Notes: a model not told the origin generated them from the sequence alone. Positions 25,512 to 34,327 are shown, numbered from the stretch's first letter. The stretch: DNA of 64,000 nucleotides from Streptomyces gossypii (GCF_025165795.1 NZ_JAJAGO010000017.1:1-64000), one strand, 5' to 3'. Program-made: numbers and translations.

Positions 25512-26351
25512 ATGGGCACCCCCGTGGCGTTCAGTGCCGCCGGTTCCGGCAGCGCCCCCTCCCCCGGTGGTGGCGGTGCGCGGCCCAAACTGGAGCACGC
25601 CTACCTGGAGTTACGTACGCCACCGCCCGGTGGCAGCCTCACGCCGGGCGGGCCGTGCGGGCGTATCGACTTCCAGTTCAACCCCAAGGAGCTGCAGCTC
25701 ACCAAAGGGGCGGTGTGGAAGCGTACGCCCGCCAAGGGGGCGAAGAGCGCGGGGCCGCCCGAGTTTCAGGGTCCGCAGCCCAGCAAGCTGATCGCCGAGA
25801 TGTTCTTCGACGCGAGCGACACCCAGGACAACAGCGTCGTGAAGGCCGTGGAGCAGTTGCTCGCCTGCTGTGTGCCGACCAGCGAGACGCGGCAGCAGCA
25901 GCGGTCGTCGCCGCCCTGGGTGGTGTTCCACTGGGGCGGGCTCACGGGCTTCCCCGGCTATGTGAGCAAGGTGAACGCCAAGTACACCCTGTTCACCACC
26001 GCGGGGGTGCCGATCCGCGCGGTGTGCAAGGTGACGATGGAGGAGATCAGCGGGGACACCCCGGGCCAGAACCCGACTTCGGGCGCGCTGCACGCTCGCC
26101 GGGTGCACCGGGTGCAGGCGGGAGACACGCTGGCGCAGCTGGCGTGGCGGGAGTACGGCGACCCGACGGTGTGGCGGGTGATCGCCGAGGCGAACCAGAT
26201 CGACGATCCGATGCGGCTTTCCGACGGCCGGGAGCTGCTCCTTCCCGGGCTGGACGAGCTGGACCGGCTCCGGGGCCCGCGCGACGGCCGTCGGGAAGTG
26301 TCCGGGGGCGGGCCGCCGACCCCTCCCGCCCGCACGGTCCGTGAGGGGTGA
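25512..26351 (+). CDS. cis7: LysM baseplate hub protein (Cis7/gp53-like)
   Basis: 279 residues. An N-terminal hub domain (IDFQFNPKELQLTKG is characteristic) is followed by a LysM domain at about 195-255 (HRVQAGDTLAQLAWREYGDP). The LysM fold in these proteins serves as a structural element of the hub rather than for peptidoglycan binding. The C-terminal tail is Gly/Pro-rich. The ATG has GGAGGG upstream, and the stop overlaps an upstream GTG of the next frame. Confidence 0.92.
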   Translation: MGTPVAFSAAGSGSAPSPGGGGARPKLEHAYLELRTPPPGGSLTPGGPCGRIDFQFNPKELQLTKGAVWKRTPAKGAKSAGPPEFQGPQPSKLIAEMFFDASDTQDNSVVKAVEQLLACCVPTSETRQQQRSSPPWVVFHWGGLTGFPGYVSKVNAKYTLFTTAGVPIRAVCKVTMEEISGDTPGQNPTSGALHARRVHRVQAGDTLAQLAWREYGDPTVWRVIAEANQIDDPMRLSDGRELLLPGLDELDRLRGPRDGRREVSGGGPPTPPARTVREG

Positions 26352-26359
26352 GGCGCGGC

Positions 26360-28318
26360 ATGGTGGAGCAGAGCGTCGCCAAGGCCCTGGTGGTGGAGTT
26401 CGCGGGCAGCCCGCTTCCGGCTGCCTTGGCGAACTCCATGGTCGAGGGCTATGTGGATGACAGCCGTACGCTGCCCGATCTGTTCGTGCTGCGCTTCCGC
26501 GACCCGAGCCGTGTGCTGCTGGAGAAGGCCGGGATCAAGATCGGGACGGAGGTGCGGCTCGGGGCGAAGGCAGGGGGAGACTCCTCTCCGCAGCCGTTGC
26601 TGACGGGCAGCGTCACCGCGTTGGAGATGGAGCTGGACGACACGGGCACCTTCACCGTGGTGCGCGGCATGGACGAATCCTACCGCCTCTTCCGGGGCCG
26701 CCGGGTGGCCAGCTACCAGAACATGACGCTCGCCGACATCTGTGCCCGGGTCGCCCAGCGGGCCGGGCTGCGCGCCGGGAAGGTCGATGTGTCCGGTCCG
26801 GTGCTGGAGCATGTGGCCCAGCCCAATGTCACCGACTGGGAGTTCCTGCGCTCGCTCGCGGAGGAGGCCGGGGCGCAGGTGTACGTGGCCGAGGGCGAGC
26901 TGTGTGTCACCAAGCCGACCGAGGCGGGAGGGGCGCCGGACGTTTCGGCGCGCGCCGGTCAGAATCCGCTGGTGCTGGAGGCGGGCGACAATCTGCTGCG
27001 CTGCCGGGCCGGGATCTCCGCCGCGGAGCAGGTCTCCGAAGTCGAGGTGCGCGGCTGGGATGTGCAGGCCAAGAAGCCGCTGGTGGGTCACGCTGAGGCG
27101 GGGCGTACGAAGACGCTGGATCTGGGGGTGACGGCCGCCGAGGTGACCGAGCCGTTCGGCGAGGCCGGTTTCGTGGTCACCGACGCGCCGTACGGCACGC
27201 AGGCGGAGGTGGATCAGGCGGCCGGGGCGCTGGCCGAGCGGATCGCCGGTTCGTTCGCCGAGCTGGACGCGGTGATCCGCGGTAACCCCGAGGTGCGGGC
27301 GGGGGGCGCGGTGACGCTGGCCGGGGTGGGGGCACCGTTCGAGGGCCGTTACACCGTCACCTCCTCGCGGCATGTCTTCGACTCGGCGCGCGGTTACGAG
27401 ACATGGGTGACGGTCTCCGGGCAGCAGGAGCGTTCGCTGTTCGGGCTGAGCGGCGGAGGCCGGGGCGGCGGGCAGGGGCCGGGCGGCGGATCGCGTTGCG
27501 CCGGGCTGGTCAACGGCACGGTCACGGACACCAAGGACCCCGACGGGCTGGGCCGGGTCAAGGTGCGCTTCCCCTGGCTTTCGGACGAGTACGCGAGCGA
27601 CTGGGCACGCACCGCGCAGGCGGGCGGCACTGGCGGCGGCGCGGCGTTCATCCCGGAGGTCGGGGACGAGGTGCTGGTCGGGTTCGAGCAGGGGCATCTG
27701 GACCGGCCCTATGTGCTCGCGGCGCTCTACAACGGGCAGGACAAGCCGGGCGGTGGCGCCGGCAGCGGGTCGGGCGGCGGCGCGGGCAGTACGGGCGGCG
27801 GCGCCGGTGCCTCTGGCCCAGCCGGTGGCGCCGGTGCCGCCGGCGACGACGAGGCGGAGGCCGTGGACCCCACCAGTGGCGCCGTCAACAAGCGGGCGCT
27901 CGGCTCCCGCGCGGGCGACAAGCTGGAGCTGCTGGACGCGGCGAACGGCCCGCAGGGCGTACGCCTGGCCACGGGCGACGGCAAGCTCAGGATCGCGCTG
28001 GACCGCAAGGGCACCACCATCCTGCTGCACAGCGACGGCACGGTGGAGATCGACGCCAAGGACAAGGTGACCGTCACGGCGGGCAGCGGCGTGTCGCTGG
28101 ACGCGGGCAGCGGCGCACTCGAACTCGCGGGCGGCTCGGTGAAGATGACGGCACGCAGCGGCGTCGAGGTGGACGGTGGCAGCGGCCGGGTGAAGCTGGC
28201 CACCGGCGGCGCGGTGGAGGTGCGGGGCAACCAGGTGGCGGTCAACGGGACGTCGCGCACCGAGGTCAAGGGCGGCCAGACGGTGTCCGTCGAGGCGCCC
28301 ATGGTCCGGATCAACTGA
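26360..28318 (+). CDS. cis8: VgrG-like central spike protein (Cis8)
   Basis: 652 residues. The first 350 or so are gpD/gp27-like (VFDSARGYETWVTVSGQQERSL closes this part). An OB-fold of gp5 type follows (LVNGTVTDTKDPDGLGRVKV, then EVGDEVLVGFEQGHLDRP), then a Gly/Ala hinge and a repetitive beta-helix stalk (repeats on VTVTAGSGVSLDAGSG). It forms the trimeric spike beneath the tube. ATG 26360 has GAGG 6 bases upstream; GTG 26348 overlaps the previous stop but its ribosome site is too close. Confidence 0.95.
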   Translation: MVEQSVAKALVVEFAGSPLPAALANSMVEGYVDDSRTLPDLFVLRFRDPSRVLLEKAGIKIGTEVRLGAKAGGDSSPQPLLTGSVTALEMELDDTGTFTVVRGMDESYRLFRGRRVASYQNMTLADICARVAQRAGLRAGKVDVSGPVLEHVAQPNVTDWEFLRSLAEEAGAQVYVAEGELCVTKPTEAGGAPDVSARAGQNPLVLEAGDNLLRCRAGISAAEQVSEVEVRGWDVQAKKPLVGHAEAGRTKTLDLGVTAAEVTEPFGEAGFVVTDAPYGTQAEVDQAAGALAERIAGSFAELDAVIRGNPEVRAGGAVTLAGVGAPFEGRYTVTSSRHVFDSARGYETWVTVSGQQERSLFGLSGGGRGGGQGPGGGSRCAGLVNGTVTDTKDPDGLGRVKVRFPWLSDEYASDWARTAQAGGTGGGAAFIPEVGDEVLVGFEQGHLDRPYVLAALYNGQDKPGGGAGSGSGGGAGSTGGGAGASGPAGGAGAAGDDEAEAVDPTSGAVNKRALGSRAGDKLELLDAANGPQGVRLATGDGKLRIALDRKGTTILLHSDGTVEIDAKDKVTVTAGSGVSLDAGSGALELAGGSVKMTARSGVEVDGGSGRVKLATGGAVEVRGNQVAVNGTSRTEVKGGQTVSVEAPMVRIN

Positions 28319-28356
28319 GCGGCCACCGACAGCGGCCACCAACAGCGGCCACCGAC
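28318..28356 (+). repeat. Three tandem 13-bp repeats between spike and PAAR genes
   Basis: The unit AGCGGCCACCGAC occurs three times in a row, with one base changed in the middle copy. It begins on the last base of the spike stop codon and runs into the leader of the PAAR gene. It may be slippage-derived spacer DNA. Confidence 0.8.
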
Positions 28357-28373
28357 AGACGGGGAGAGAGCTC

Positions 28374-28649
28374 ATGCCAGCAGCCGCACGTGTCGGCGAT
28401 CCCACCGGTCACCCGGGCACGGTCGGGCCGCCGGGGGAAGCCACGGTGCTGATCGGCGGCCGCCCCGCGGCCACCGTGGGCACCGCGCACCAGTGCGGGT
28501 CCCCGGCCGCGCACGCGCCGTCCGCGATCGCCGCGCCGGGCAGTTCCAGCGTGCTCATCGGCGGGCGGCCCGCCGCCCGCGTCGGCGACAAGGCGGGCTG
28601 CGGCTCGCCGGTCACCGGCGGATGCCCGACCGTGCTGATCGGAGGGTGA
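28374..28649 (+). CDS. cis10: PAAR-domain spike tip (Cis10)
   Basis: 91 residues, a complete PAAR-like cone: PAAARVGDPTGHPGTVGP opens it and the repeat VLIGGRPAA(T/R)VG appears twice, with the expected His/Cys metal ligands (HQCGSP, CGSP). It sharpens the spike for membrane or wall puncture. No extra effector domain is fused. GGGGAGAG precedes the ATG. Its stop overlaps an upstream GTG of the wedge gene. Confidence 0.95.
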   Translation: MPAAARVGDPTGHPGTVGPPGEATVLIGGRPAATVGTAHQCGSPAAHAPSAIAAPGSSSVLIGGRPAARVGDKAGCGSPVTGGCPTVLIGG

Positions 28650-28651
28650 GC

Positions 28652-29059
28652 GTGGCGCAGCAGTTCATCGGCGCGGGCTGGGCGTTCCCGCCCCGGACCG
28701 ATGCCACCGGCAGTGTGGCGCTGGTGCGCGGGGAGGGGGAGATCGCGGAGGCGATCCGGCTGATCCTGAGTACCTCGCCCGGCGAGCGTCCGATGCGTCC
28801 GGAGTTCGGCTGTGCCCTGGCCGAGTACGTCTTCGCCCCCGCGGACGCGGGTACGGCGGGGCAGCTGGCGTACGAGGTGCGGCTCGCGCTGGAGAGGTGG
28901 GAGCCGCGCGTGGAGGTGGCCGATGTGACCGTGCGCTTCGACGACGCGGACGACGGAGTGCTCTACATCGACATCAGCTACGCGATACGCGGCACGAACG
29001 ACCCGCGCAACCTCGTCTTCCCGTTCTATGTGATCCCGCAGCATGAGGAGGGCGCATGA
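28652..29059 (+). CDS. cis9: Baseplate wedge protein (gp25/GPW family, Cis9)
   Basis: 135 residues of the gp25-like family. The conserved parts are IRLILSTSPGERPMRPEFGC and the C-terminal beta strands (VEVADVTVRF). gp25-like proteins have a sheath-like domain and seed sheath assembly on the baseplate. GGAGG lies 6 bases before GTG 28652. The stop overlaps the baseplate J start as ATGA. Confidence 0.94.
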   Translation: MAQQFIGAGWAFPPRTDATGSVALVRGEGEIAEAIRLILSTSPGERPMRPEFGCALAEYVFAPADAGTAGQLAYEVRLALERWEPRVEVADVTVRFDDADDGVLYIDISYAIRGTNDPRNLVFPFYVIPQHEEGA

Positions 29060-31098
29060 CGCTGCCCAGCCCCAACCTGGATGACCGGCACTTCCAGGCG
29101 CTGGTCGACGAGGCGAAGCGGCTGGTGCAGCAGCGCTGCCCGGAGTGGACCGACCACAACGTCTCCGATCCGGGTGTGACCCTCATCGAAGCCTTCGCCA
29201 CCATGGTCGACCAGCTCGTCTACCGGCTCAACCGGGTGCCGGACAAGAACTATCTGGCGTTTCTCGACCTGATCGGGGTGCGCCTGTATCCGCCGACGGC
29301 GGCGCGTACCGAGGTGACGTTCTGGCTGTCGGCTCCGCAGCCGGAGCCGGTGCGCATCAGGGCCGGTACGGAGGTCGCCACCGTACGGACCGAGACGGAG
29401 GAGGCGGTGGTCTTCACCACCGGCCGGGACCTGTCGGTGGTGCCGTGCTCGCTCGCGCATCTGGCGGGGTGGCCCGCCGCCGGTCAGGCGACGGACCGGT
29501 CGGGGGAGTTGGCGCTCGGCCGTGATGTGCCCTGCTTCACGCCGGCGCCGGTGCCGGGTGACTGCCTCTATCTGGGACTGTCCAACCCCGTGCCCGGCTG
29601 TGTGCTGGTGCTGCGGCTGGACTGCCGGGTCGAGGGGGTGGGCGTCGATCCGCGCAACCCCCCGCTCCTGTGGGAGGCGTGGGACGGAAACGCCTGGGTG
29701 GCCTGCGAGGTCGAGAAGGACGACACGGGCGGCTTCAACCGGGCCGGTGAGGTGATCCTGCATCTGCCGGACGCGCACGCGGGCTCCGTGGTGGCCGGGC
29801 ACTTCGGCGGGTGGCTGCGCTGCCGGCTGCTGGAGGCCGTCGAGGGCCAGTCCACGTATCTCGCCTCGCCGACCGTACGCAAGGTCACCGCGTTCACCAT
29901 CGGCGGCACGGTGGAGGCGGCGCACGCCGAGAGGGTCACCGAGGAACTGCTGGGTCTCTCCGAGGGCGTCCCGGGCCAGGGCTTCCGGGTCGCACGGGCG
30001 CCGGTGGTGGCGGGCACGGAAGGGTTCGCCGTCGAGGTCGCGGAGGGCGGCGGCTGGGTGGAGTGGACGCGTGTGGACGACTTCGCGCACTCCAGCGCGA
30101 CCGACCGGCACTTCACCCTGGACCCCAACTCCGGACAGGTGGACTTCGGCCCGGCGGTGCGGGAGGCCGACGGCGGCCTCCGGCTGTACGGCGGCGTCCC
30201 GCCGAAGGGCGCCGCCCTTCGGGTGCCCGGCTACCGCACGGGCGGCGGGCACCGGGGCAATGTGGCGCGGGGCGCGCTGCGCGTGCTGCGCAGCTCGCTG
30301 CCGTATGCGGCACGGGTGGAGAACCGGCGGCCTGCGCTGGGCGGTGTCGACGGCGAGAGCGTGGAAAACGCCCGGGTACGCGGCCCCATGACGCTGCGTA
30401 CGCTGCACAGGGCCGTCGTACCGCACGACTACGAGCAGCTCGCCCGCGAGGTCGCACCGGACGCCGTCCGGGTGAAGTGCGTACCCGCGCGGGAGGTGCG
30501 GGCGCAGGGGACCGAGCGGGTGGGCAGCACAGGGCAGGGTGGCGCCGGGCAGGGTGGCGCCGGGCAGGGTGGCGCCGGGCAGGACGACCAGACGGGCGGC
30601 GTACGGCTGCTGATCGTGCCGGCAGGGCGGAGCGACGCCCAGGGCCGCATCCGCTTCGACGAGCTGAAGCCGCCGCCGGACACGCTGGCAATGATCTCCT
30701 CCTATCTGGAGGAGCGCCGTCCGATCGGCACCCGGCTGACCGTCGAGCCGCCGTACTACCAGGGGGTCACCGTCGTCGCGTCGGTCATCCGCACGGAGGG
30801 CGGGTCGGTCGCCACCGACCGGCTGCGGGACTCCGCGCTGACCGCCCTGTACAGCTACTTCAATCCGCTCACCGGCGGCCCGGCAGGGGAAGGCTGGCCG
30901 TTCGGGCGGCCTGTCCACTCCGGTGAGGTGTTCGGAGTGCTCCAGCAGGTGCCCGGCATCGACCTGGTGGAGGACGTACGGCTCTTCCCCGCCGATCCGG
31001 TGACCGGAGAGCGCTCCGAGGCCACCACCAGGGTCACCCTCGACCGGCACGCCCTGGTGTTCAGCTACGAACACCAGCTCCGGGTACGGGAGGCATGA
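29056..31098 (+). CDS. cis11: Baseplate J-like wedge protein (Cis11)
   Basis: 680 residues. The start SPNLDDRHFQALVDEAKRL and the block NVSDPGVTLIEAFATMVDQL are hallmarks of putative baseplate J proteins of eCIS (gp6-like), which form the ring that triggers sheath contraction. Near residue 495 is a small Gly/Gln insertion encoded by tandem DNA repeats. The ATG overlaps the wedge gene stop. In Streptomyces CIS this subunit is a proposed contact for the membrane protein that tethers the particle. Confidence 0.93.
   Translation: MTLPSPNLDDRHFQALVDEAKRLVQQRCPEWTDHNVSDPGVTLIEAFATMVDQLVYRLNRVPDKNYLAFLDLIGVRLYPPTAARTEVTFWLSAPQPEPVRIRAGTEVATVRTETEEAVVFTTGRDLSVVPCSLAHLAGWPAAGQATDRSGELALGRDVPCFTPAPVPGDCLYLGLSNPVPGCVLVLRLDCRVEGVGVDPRNPPLLWEAWDGNAWVACEVEKDDTGGFNRAGEVILHLPDAHAGSVVAGHFGGWLRCRLLEAVEGQSTYLASPTVRKVTAFTIGGTVEAAHAERVTEELLGLSEGVPGQGFRVARAPVVAGTEGFAVEVAEGGGWVEWTRVDDFAHSSATDRHFTLDPNSGQVDFGPAVREADGGLRLYGGVPPKGAALRVPGYRTGGGHRGNVARGALRVLRSSLPYAARVENRRPALGGVDGESVENARVRGPMTLRTLHRAVVPHDYEQLAREVAPDAVRVKCVPAREVRAQGTERVGSTGQGGAGQGGAGQGGAGQDDQTGGVRLLIVPAGRSDAQGRIRFDELKPPPDTLAMISSYLEERRPIGTRLTVEPPYYQGVTVVASVIRTEGGSVATDRLRDSALTALYSYFNPLTGGPAGEGWPFGRPVHSGEVFGVLQQVPGIDLVEDVRLFPADPVTGERSEATTRVTLDRHALVFSYEHQLRVREA
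30532..30583 (+). repeat. 15-bp tandem repeats inside cis11
   Basis: The unit GGCGCCGGGCAGGGT is present twice in full, with partial copies on each side, and encodes GQGGA repeats. The reading frame is kept because the unit is a multiple of three. It lies in a surface-loop position between conserved blocks, so repeat number could vary between strains. Confidence 0.85.
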
Positions 31099-31099
31099 G

Positions 31100-31669
31100 A
31101 TGCGGGCCATGGTCCCCGGGCTGCCGACGGCCCATCCGCTGCTGCACCAACTGCCGGGTGTCTACCACGACGGCGACTTCCTGCGGCGGTTCCTGGAAGC
31201 GCTGGACGAGGTGCTGGCGCCGCTGCTGCTCACGCTCGACAACCTGCCCGCGCATCTGCGCCCGGAGACCGCCCCTGAGGACTTCCTCGACTGGCTGGCC
31301 GGCTGGGTGGCGGTGGAGGCCGGCGAGGAACTCGGCGTCGGCCAGCGGCGCGCCGTGGTCGCCGACGCCGTCCGCCGTCACCGGCAGCGCGGGACACGGC
31401 GCGGACTGGCCGAAGCCGTAAGGGTGGAGACGGGGGTCGAGCCGGAGATCAGCGAGAGCGGCGCCACCGCCTGGTCGTCCGTGGCAGGGGTCGCGCTGCC
31501 GGGGTCGCCGGAGGCGCGGGTGACCATCCGTCTCCGAGTACCCGATCCGGAGGAGTACCGGCGGAAACGGCTGGGGCAGCTGGAGAAGCTCGTCGCCGCC
31601 GAGGTGCCCGCGCACGTCGCACACCGGATCGAGATCCTGCCGACGGCGGAGGGGGCGAGGACGCTGTGA
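31100..31669 (+). CDS. cis12: CIS tail/baseplate protein (gpI/Pvc12-like)
   Basis: 189 residues of the phage tail protein I type: HPLLHQLPGVYHDGDFLRRF at the start, then LPAHLRPETAPEDFLDWLAGW and a helical RRAVVADAVRRHRQRGTRRGL. It links baseplate J to the periphery. No fibre gene follows, which is unusual for extracellular systems but normal for Streptomyces CIS. ATG 31100 has GGGAGG upstream. The stop overlaps the next GTG as GTGA. Confidence 0.88.
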   Translation: MRAMVPGLPTAHPLLHQLPGVYHDGDFLRRFLEALDEVLAPLLLTLDNLPAHLRPETAPEDFLDWLAGWVAVEAGEELGVGQRRAVVADAVRRHRQRGTRRGLAEAVRVETGVEPEISESGATAWSSVAGVALPGSPEARVTIRLRVPDPEEYRRKRLGQLEKLVAAEVPAHVAHRIEILPTAEGARTL

Positions 31670-32862
31670 CCTGTCCGGACTGCGGGCACCGCAACGCCGC
31701 GGGCAGCCAGTTCTGCGGCTCGTGCGGGGCGTTCCTGGACTGGGAGGGCAGCGGGCCGGACGGACCGCCGGCAACGCCGCACCCGCCCCAGGCCCCGGTA
31801 CCGGCAGCGCCTCCACCTCCAGCCACACCCACACCAGCCGTGCGTCCACCCACACCCGCAACGCCACCGGCCGTACGTCCGCCCACACCCGCACCGGTGC
31901 CCCCGCCGCGCTCCCCCAGCGCACCACCGCCCCCAGCCGCACCGCCTCCCCCGCACGGGCCGCCGCCCGCCGCGACGGCACCGCTGCCGCCCGAGCAGCG
32001 CCCCGCCGCTCCCCGGCGCCCCGGCGACGCTCCCGACGAGCACGGCCCGGGGCCGGACCACCGGCCGGACGGAACGGACACCCCGCCCGCCGCGCCGCAC
32101 CGCGCGGTGGTCTCCCCGCATGTGGGGCGGCCGCCCTGCTCTCGGTGCGGCACCGACAACACCCACGACCGCCGTCTTTGCCGGAGCTGCGGGACGCTCC
32201 TCGACACGCCTTTGCCCTCGCCGGTGCCCACCCGCCTGCCCTGGTGGCGGCGCCTCTTCGGCCGCTCCGACCGGCCGCTGGCCGCAGGGAGCCGCCCCCG
32301 GCACCGGATCTGGCGCAGACCCCACCTGGCGCTGCCGCTCCTCCTGCTGATCCTGGTGGCCGCCGTGTGGTTCGGCCGCGACCGGCTGCCGGAGGCCCTC
32401 GACTTCGCCAAGGACACCACCAGCAAGCCGGAGGCGCTGCGGCCGCAGGAGGTCCGGGCCTCCAGCCAGGCGCCCCGCCACGGGCCGGGCAAGGCGTTCG
32501 ACGGGTTCAACAACCGGTACTGGGCGCCCTCGGAGGCCGGGCCCGGAGACGGCGAGTATCTGGAGGCCGACTTCGCGAAGCCGGTGCGGCTGCGGAAGGT
32601 GCTGATCACTCCGGGGCGTTCGGTGAATCAGGACGAGTTCCTCACCCAGACACGTCCCTCCAGGATCACGGTGACCCTGGTGAACGGTGACGGGGAAAGC
32701 CGCACCAGGACCCTCAGGCTCAAGGACCAGTCGGGCCAGCAGACCTTCAACGTGCCCGGGTCCGACGTGGTCCGGGTGCGTCTGACGACCGAAGCTGCCT
32801 TCGGGGTGCGCCCCGACCGCCGACTCGCCGTCGCCGAGGTGGAGTTCTTCGGGCGACGGTGA
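31666..32862 (+). CDS. Zinc-ribbon, single-pass membrane, discoidin-like protein (possible CIS tether, CisA-like)
   Basis: 398 residues. Two CxxC...CxxC zinc ribbons (CPDCGHRNAAGSQFCGSC at the start; CSRCGTDNTHDRRLCRSC near 157) flank a long Pro/Ala hinge. A basic stretch and a transmembrane helix (LALPLLLLILVAAVWF, about 222-240) follow. The C-terminal 140 residues resemble an F5/8 type C (discoidin) galactose-binding fold (VRASSQAPRHGPGKAFDGFN). With no signal peptide, the ribbons face the cytoplasm and the discoidin part lies outside. The membrane protein CisA reported as needed for CIS-linked cell death in Streptomyces has, as far as I recall, a similar layout, so this is the best candidate for that role. 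It is last in the operon and overlaps cis12. Confidence 0.75.
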   Translation: MTCPDCGHRNAAGSQFCGSCGAFLDWEGSGPDGPPATPHPPQAPVPAAPPPPATPTPAVRPPTPATPPAVRPPTPAPVPPPRSPSAPPPPAAPPPPHGPPPAATAPLPPEQRPAAPRRPGDAPDEHGPGPDHRPDGTDTPPAAPHRAVVSPHVGRPPCSRCGTDNTHDRRLCRSCGTLLDTPLPSPVPTRLPWWRRLFGRSDRPLAAGSRPRHRIWRRPHLALPLLLLILVAAVWFGRDRLPEALDFAKDTTSKPEALRPQEVRASSQAPRHGPGKAFDGFNNRYWAPSEAGPGDGEYLEADFAKPVRLRKVLITPGRSVNQDEFLTQTRPSRITVTLVNGDGESRTRTLRLKDQSGQQTFNVPGSDVVRVRLTTEAAFGVRPDRRLAVAEVEFFGRR

Positions 32863-33035
32863 ACGTCGCGCAGGACGACCGTCTGACACGCTGCCTCCAT
32901 CACGCTCCGCGAGGCGAGGACGATGCCGTCAGCCGGGCAAGCTGACGGTGCCCCGCCCTCTCCGATATGGTCGGCGTCCCGGCCCGTCCTTGAATGCCGA
33001 TCCGGAACCCACCACACGTGATATGAGAAGACTCC

Positions 33036-33725
33036 ATGAGCTCTGATATGGACGCTGCGCTCCGCAAGTCACTGATACGCGCCATCGGACATGATGGGCC
33101 TTTCACCGACGCAGAGTACATGGATGTCACAGATCTTCATATCCGAAACTCCCGGAACCTCTTCGGACTGGAAGAATGTCGAGCTCTTGAACTCCTCACC
33201 CTGGTCGCGTGTGATCCGGTGGACCTGGGACCGGCAGCCGGACTGCAGGCGCTGGACAGCCTGACCGTCAGGGACAGTGGACTGAGATCGCTCACAGATG
33301 TTTCCGCTCTCCCTCTCCTCAGTTGCTACGCGCCCCGGAACTTCATCACCGATATCACACCGCTCATGGGTGCGGCACGGCTCGGAAATCTGGACGTCAC
33401 AGGGAATCCGCTGTCCGAACACTCCTACCGGGACCTGGTCCCCCGACTGGCCGAACAAAGGTGCCGCGTACTCGTATCAGACGAACTCGAATGGAAGCTG
33501 ACCCATCACCTGCACGCCCAGGGAGTTCCTGTTTCCTGCTACAGAAAGAACAAGGAATACCGCCTGTGCCGCCCCGGTCTGGGTCTGACGGATTCGCCGG
33601 AGTACGCACACCCAGTCATCCAGGAGAGCGACGTGACCTCGCTGCTCACCGGAGACCCGCACAGGGTTCACGTATATTTCGAGGACGCAGGAAGGCCCCT
33701 TGAGTGGACGATGACCGCGCAGTGA
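33036..33725 (+). CDS. Leucine-rich-repeat protein, low-GC
   Basis: 229 residues. Residues about 28-135 hold irregular internalin-like repeats ending in LGNLDVTGNPLSEHSYRDL. The rest has no known domain. No signal peptide, so it is cytosolic. The GC content is well below the neighbours (29 of 60 bases in the line at 33121), which points to recent acquisition. It lies alone, 170 bases after the CIS operon. LRR proteins of this size sometimes act as immunity or partner-binding proteins, but I cannot assign a role here. Confidence 0.65.
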   Translation: MSSDMDAALRKSLIRAIGHDGPFTDAEYMDVTDLHIRNSRNLFGLEECRALELLTLVACDPVDLGPAAGLQALDSLTVRDSGLRSLTDVSALPLLSCYAPRNFITDITPLMGAARLGNLDVTGNPLSEHSYRDLVPRLAEQRCRVLVSDELEWKLTHHLHAQGVPVSCYRKNKEYRLCRPGLGLTDSPEYAHPVIQESDVTSLLTGDPHRVHVYFEDAGRPLEWTMTAQ

Positions 33726-34327
33726 CCCGGAATTCTGCTGACAAAGCGTGTTCCGCGCCGAACCAGTCCACCTCGTCGACAGGAAAGCTGTCGAAGGTTG
33801 GCGATACCGAGGGCAGCTACATGGAGCTTGCCTAAGGGCTGTCCCGTAATCCCTGGCGGGCGCACGGCGACAGCTACGGCACCTCGCTGCGTTGCCGGAA
33901 CGCCCGGAGACGCCCAGTATGAGGACGCCCTCCGCCTTGCGAAGCACCGCATCTGACGCCGCGCGCTGATCCACCAGGGATCACGGGACAGCCCTTACAT
34001 TGGCCCACTGGAAGGTGCTGGCAGATGGAATAACCTCGGGTAAATCGAGGATCCTTGGTACGAGTACGCCAGCTACACACATTACGGATAAATTCACTTC
34101 AAAGGGCCATTCGGTTCCACCTGAGCGGGAGCCTGGCCGCAACAACGGAACGGACCAGGCCTGTCGGGCGGCCGAGCACGCCGAGCACGGCCTGCTCTGC
34201 GGGTACGATGTGACCGACCGATCGGACTGTACCCCGGCCGCCCGCGCGAGCCGCCTGTGGGCCCAGACGCGGGCACCCTTGGCCTTACGGAAGAGCATGT
34301 CATGACTTCGACCAGGAGTACGCACCA
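33726..34327. other. 602-base gene-free interval holding a MITE
   Basis: No convincing gene on either strand. Apart from the element at 33835-33995, I see about 330 bases of moderate GC before the next start, presumably including its promoter; AGGAG lies 10 bases before that GTG. Confidence 0.6.
33835..33995. mobile_element. MITE-like element with 20+ bp inverted ends and TA duplication
   Basis: The ends are inverted copies of AGGGCTGTCCCGT(A/G)ATCCC and continue for a few more bases with single mismatches. The 161-bp unit is flanked on both sides by TA, the target duplication made by IS630/Tc1-mariner type transposases. There is no transposase inside, so it must be moved in trans. Confidence 0.8.

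Noticed and set aside
28318..28356. Tandem repeats considered as a CRISPR array
   Set aside because: Units of 13 bp are directly adjacent without spacers.
25958..28405. 815-codon minus-strand frame opposite the hub and spike genes
   Set aside because: His/Arg/Gly-rich with no recognised motif; the plus-strand genes carry clear spike and LysM motifs.
30532..30583. Repeats in cis11 considered as a CRISPR array
   Set aside because: In-frame coding repeats of 15 bp without spacers.
29026..31110. 694-codon minus-strand frame opposite baseplate J
   Set aside because: Composition typical of antisense to a high-GC gene; no motif.
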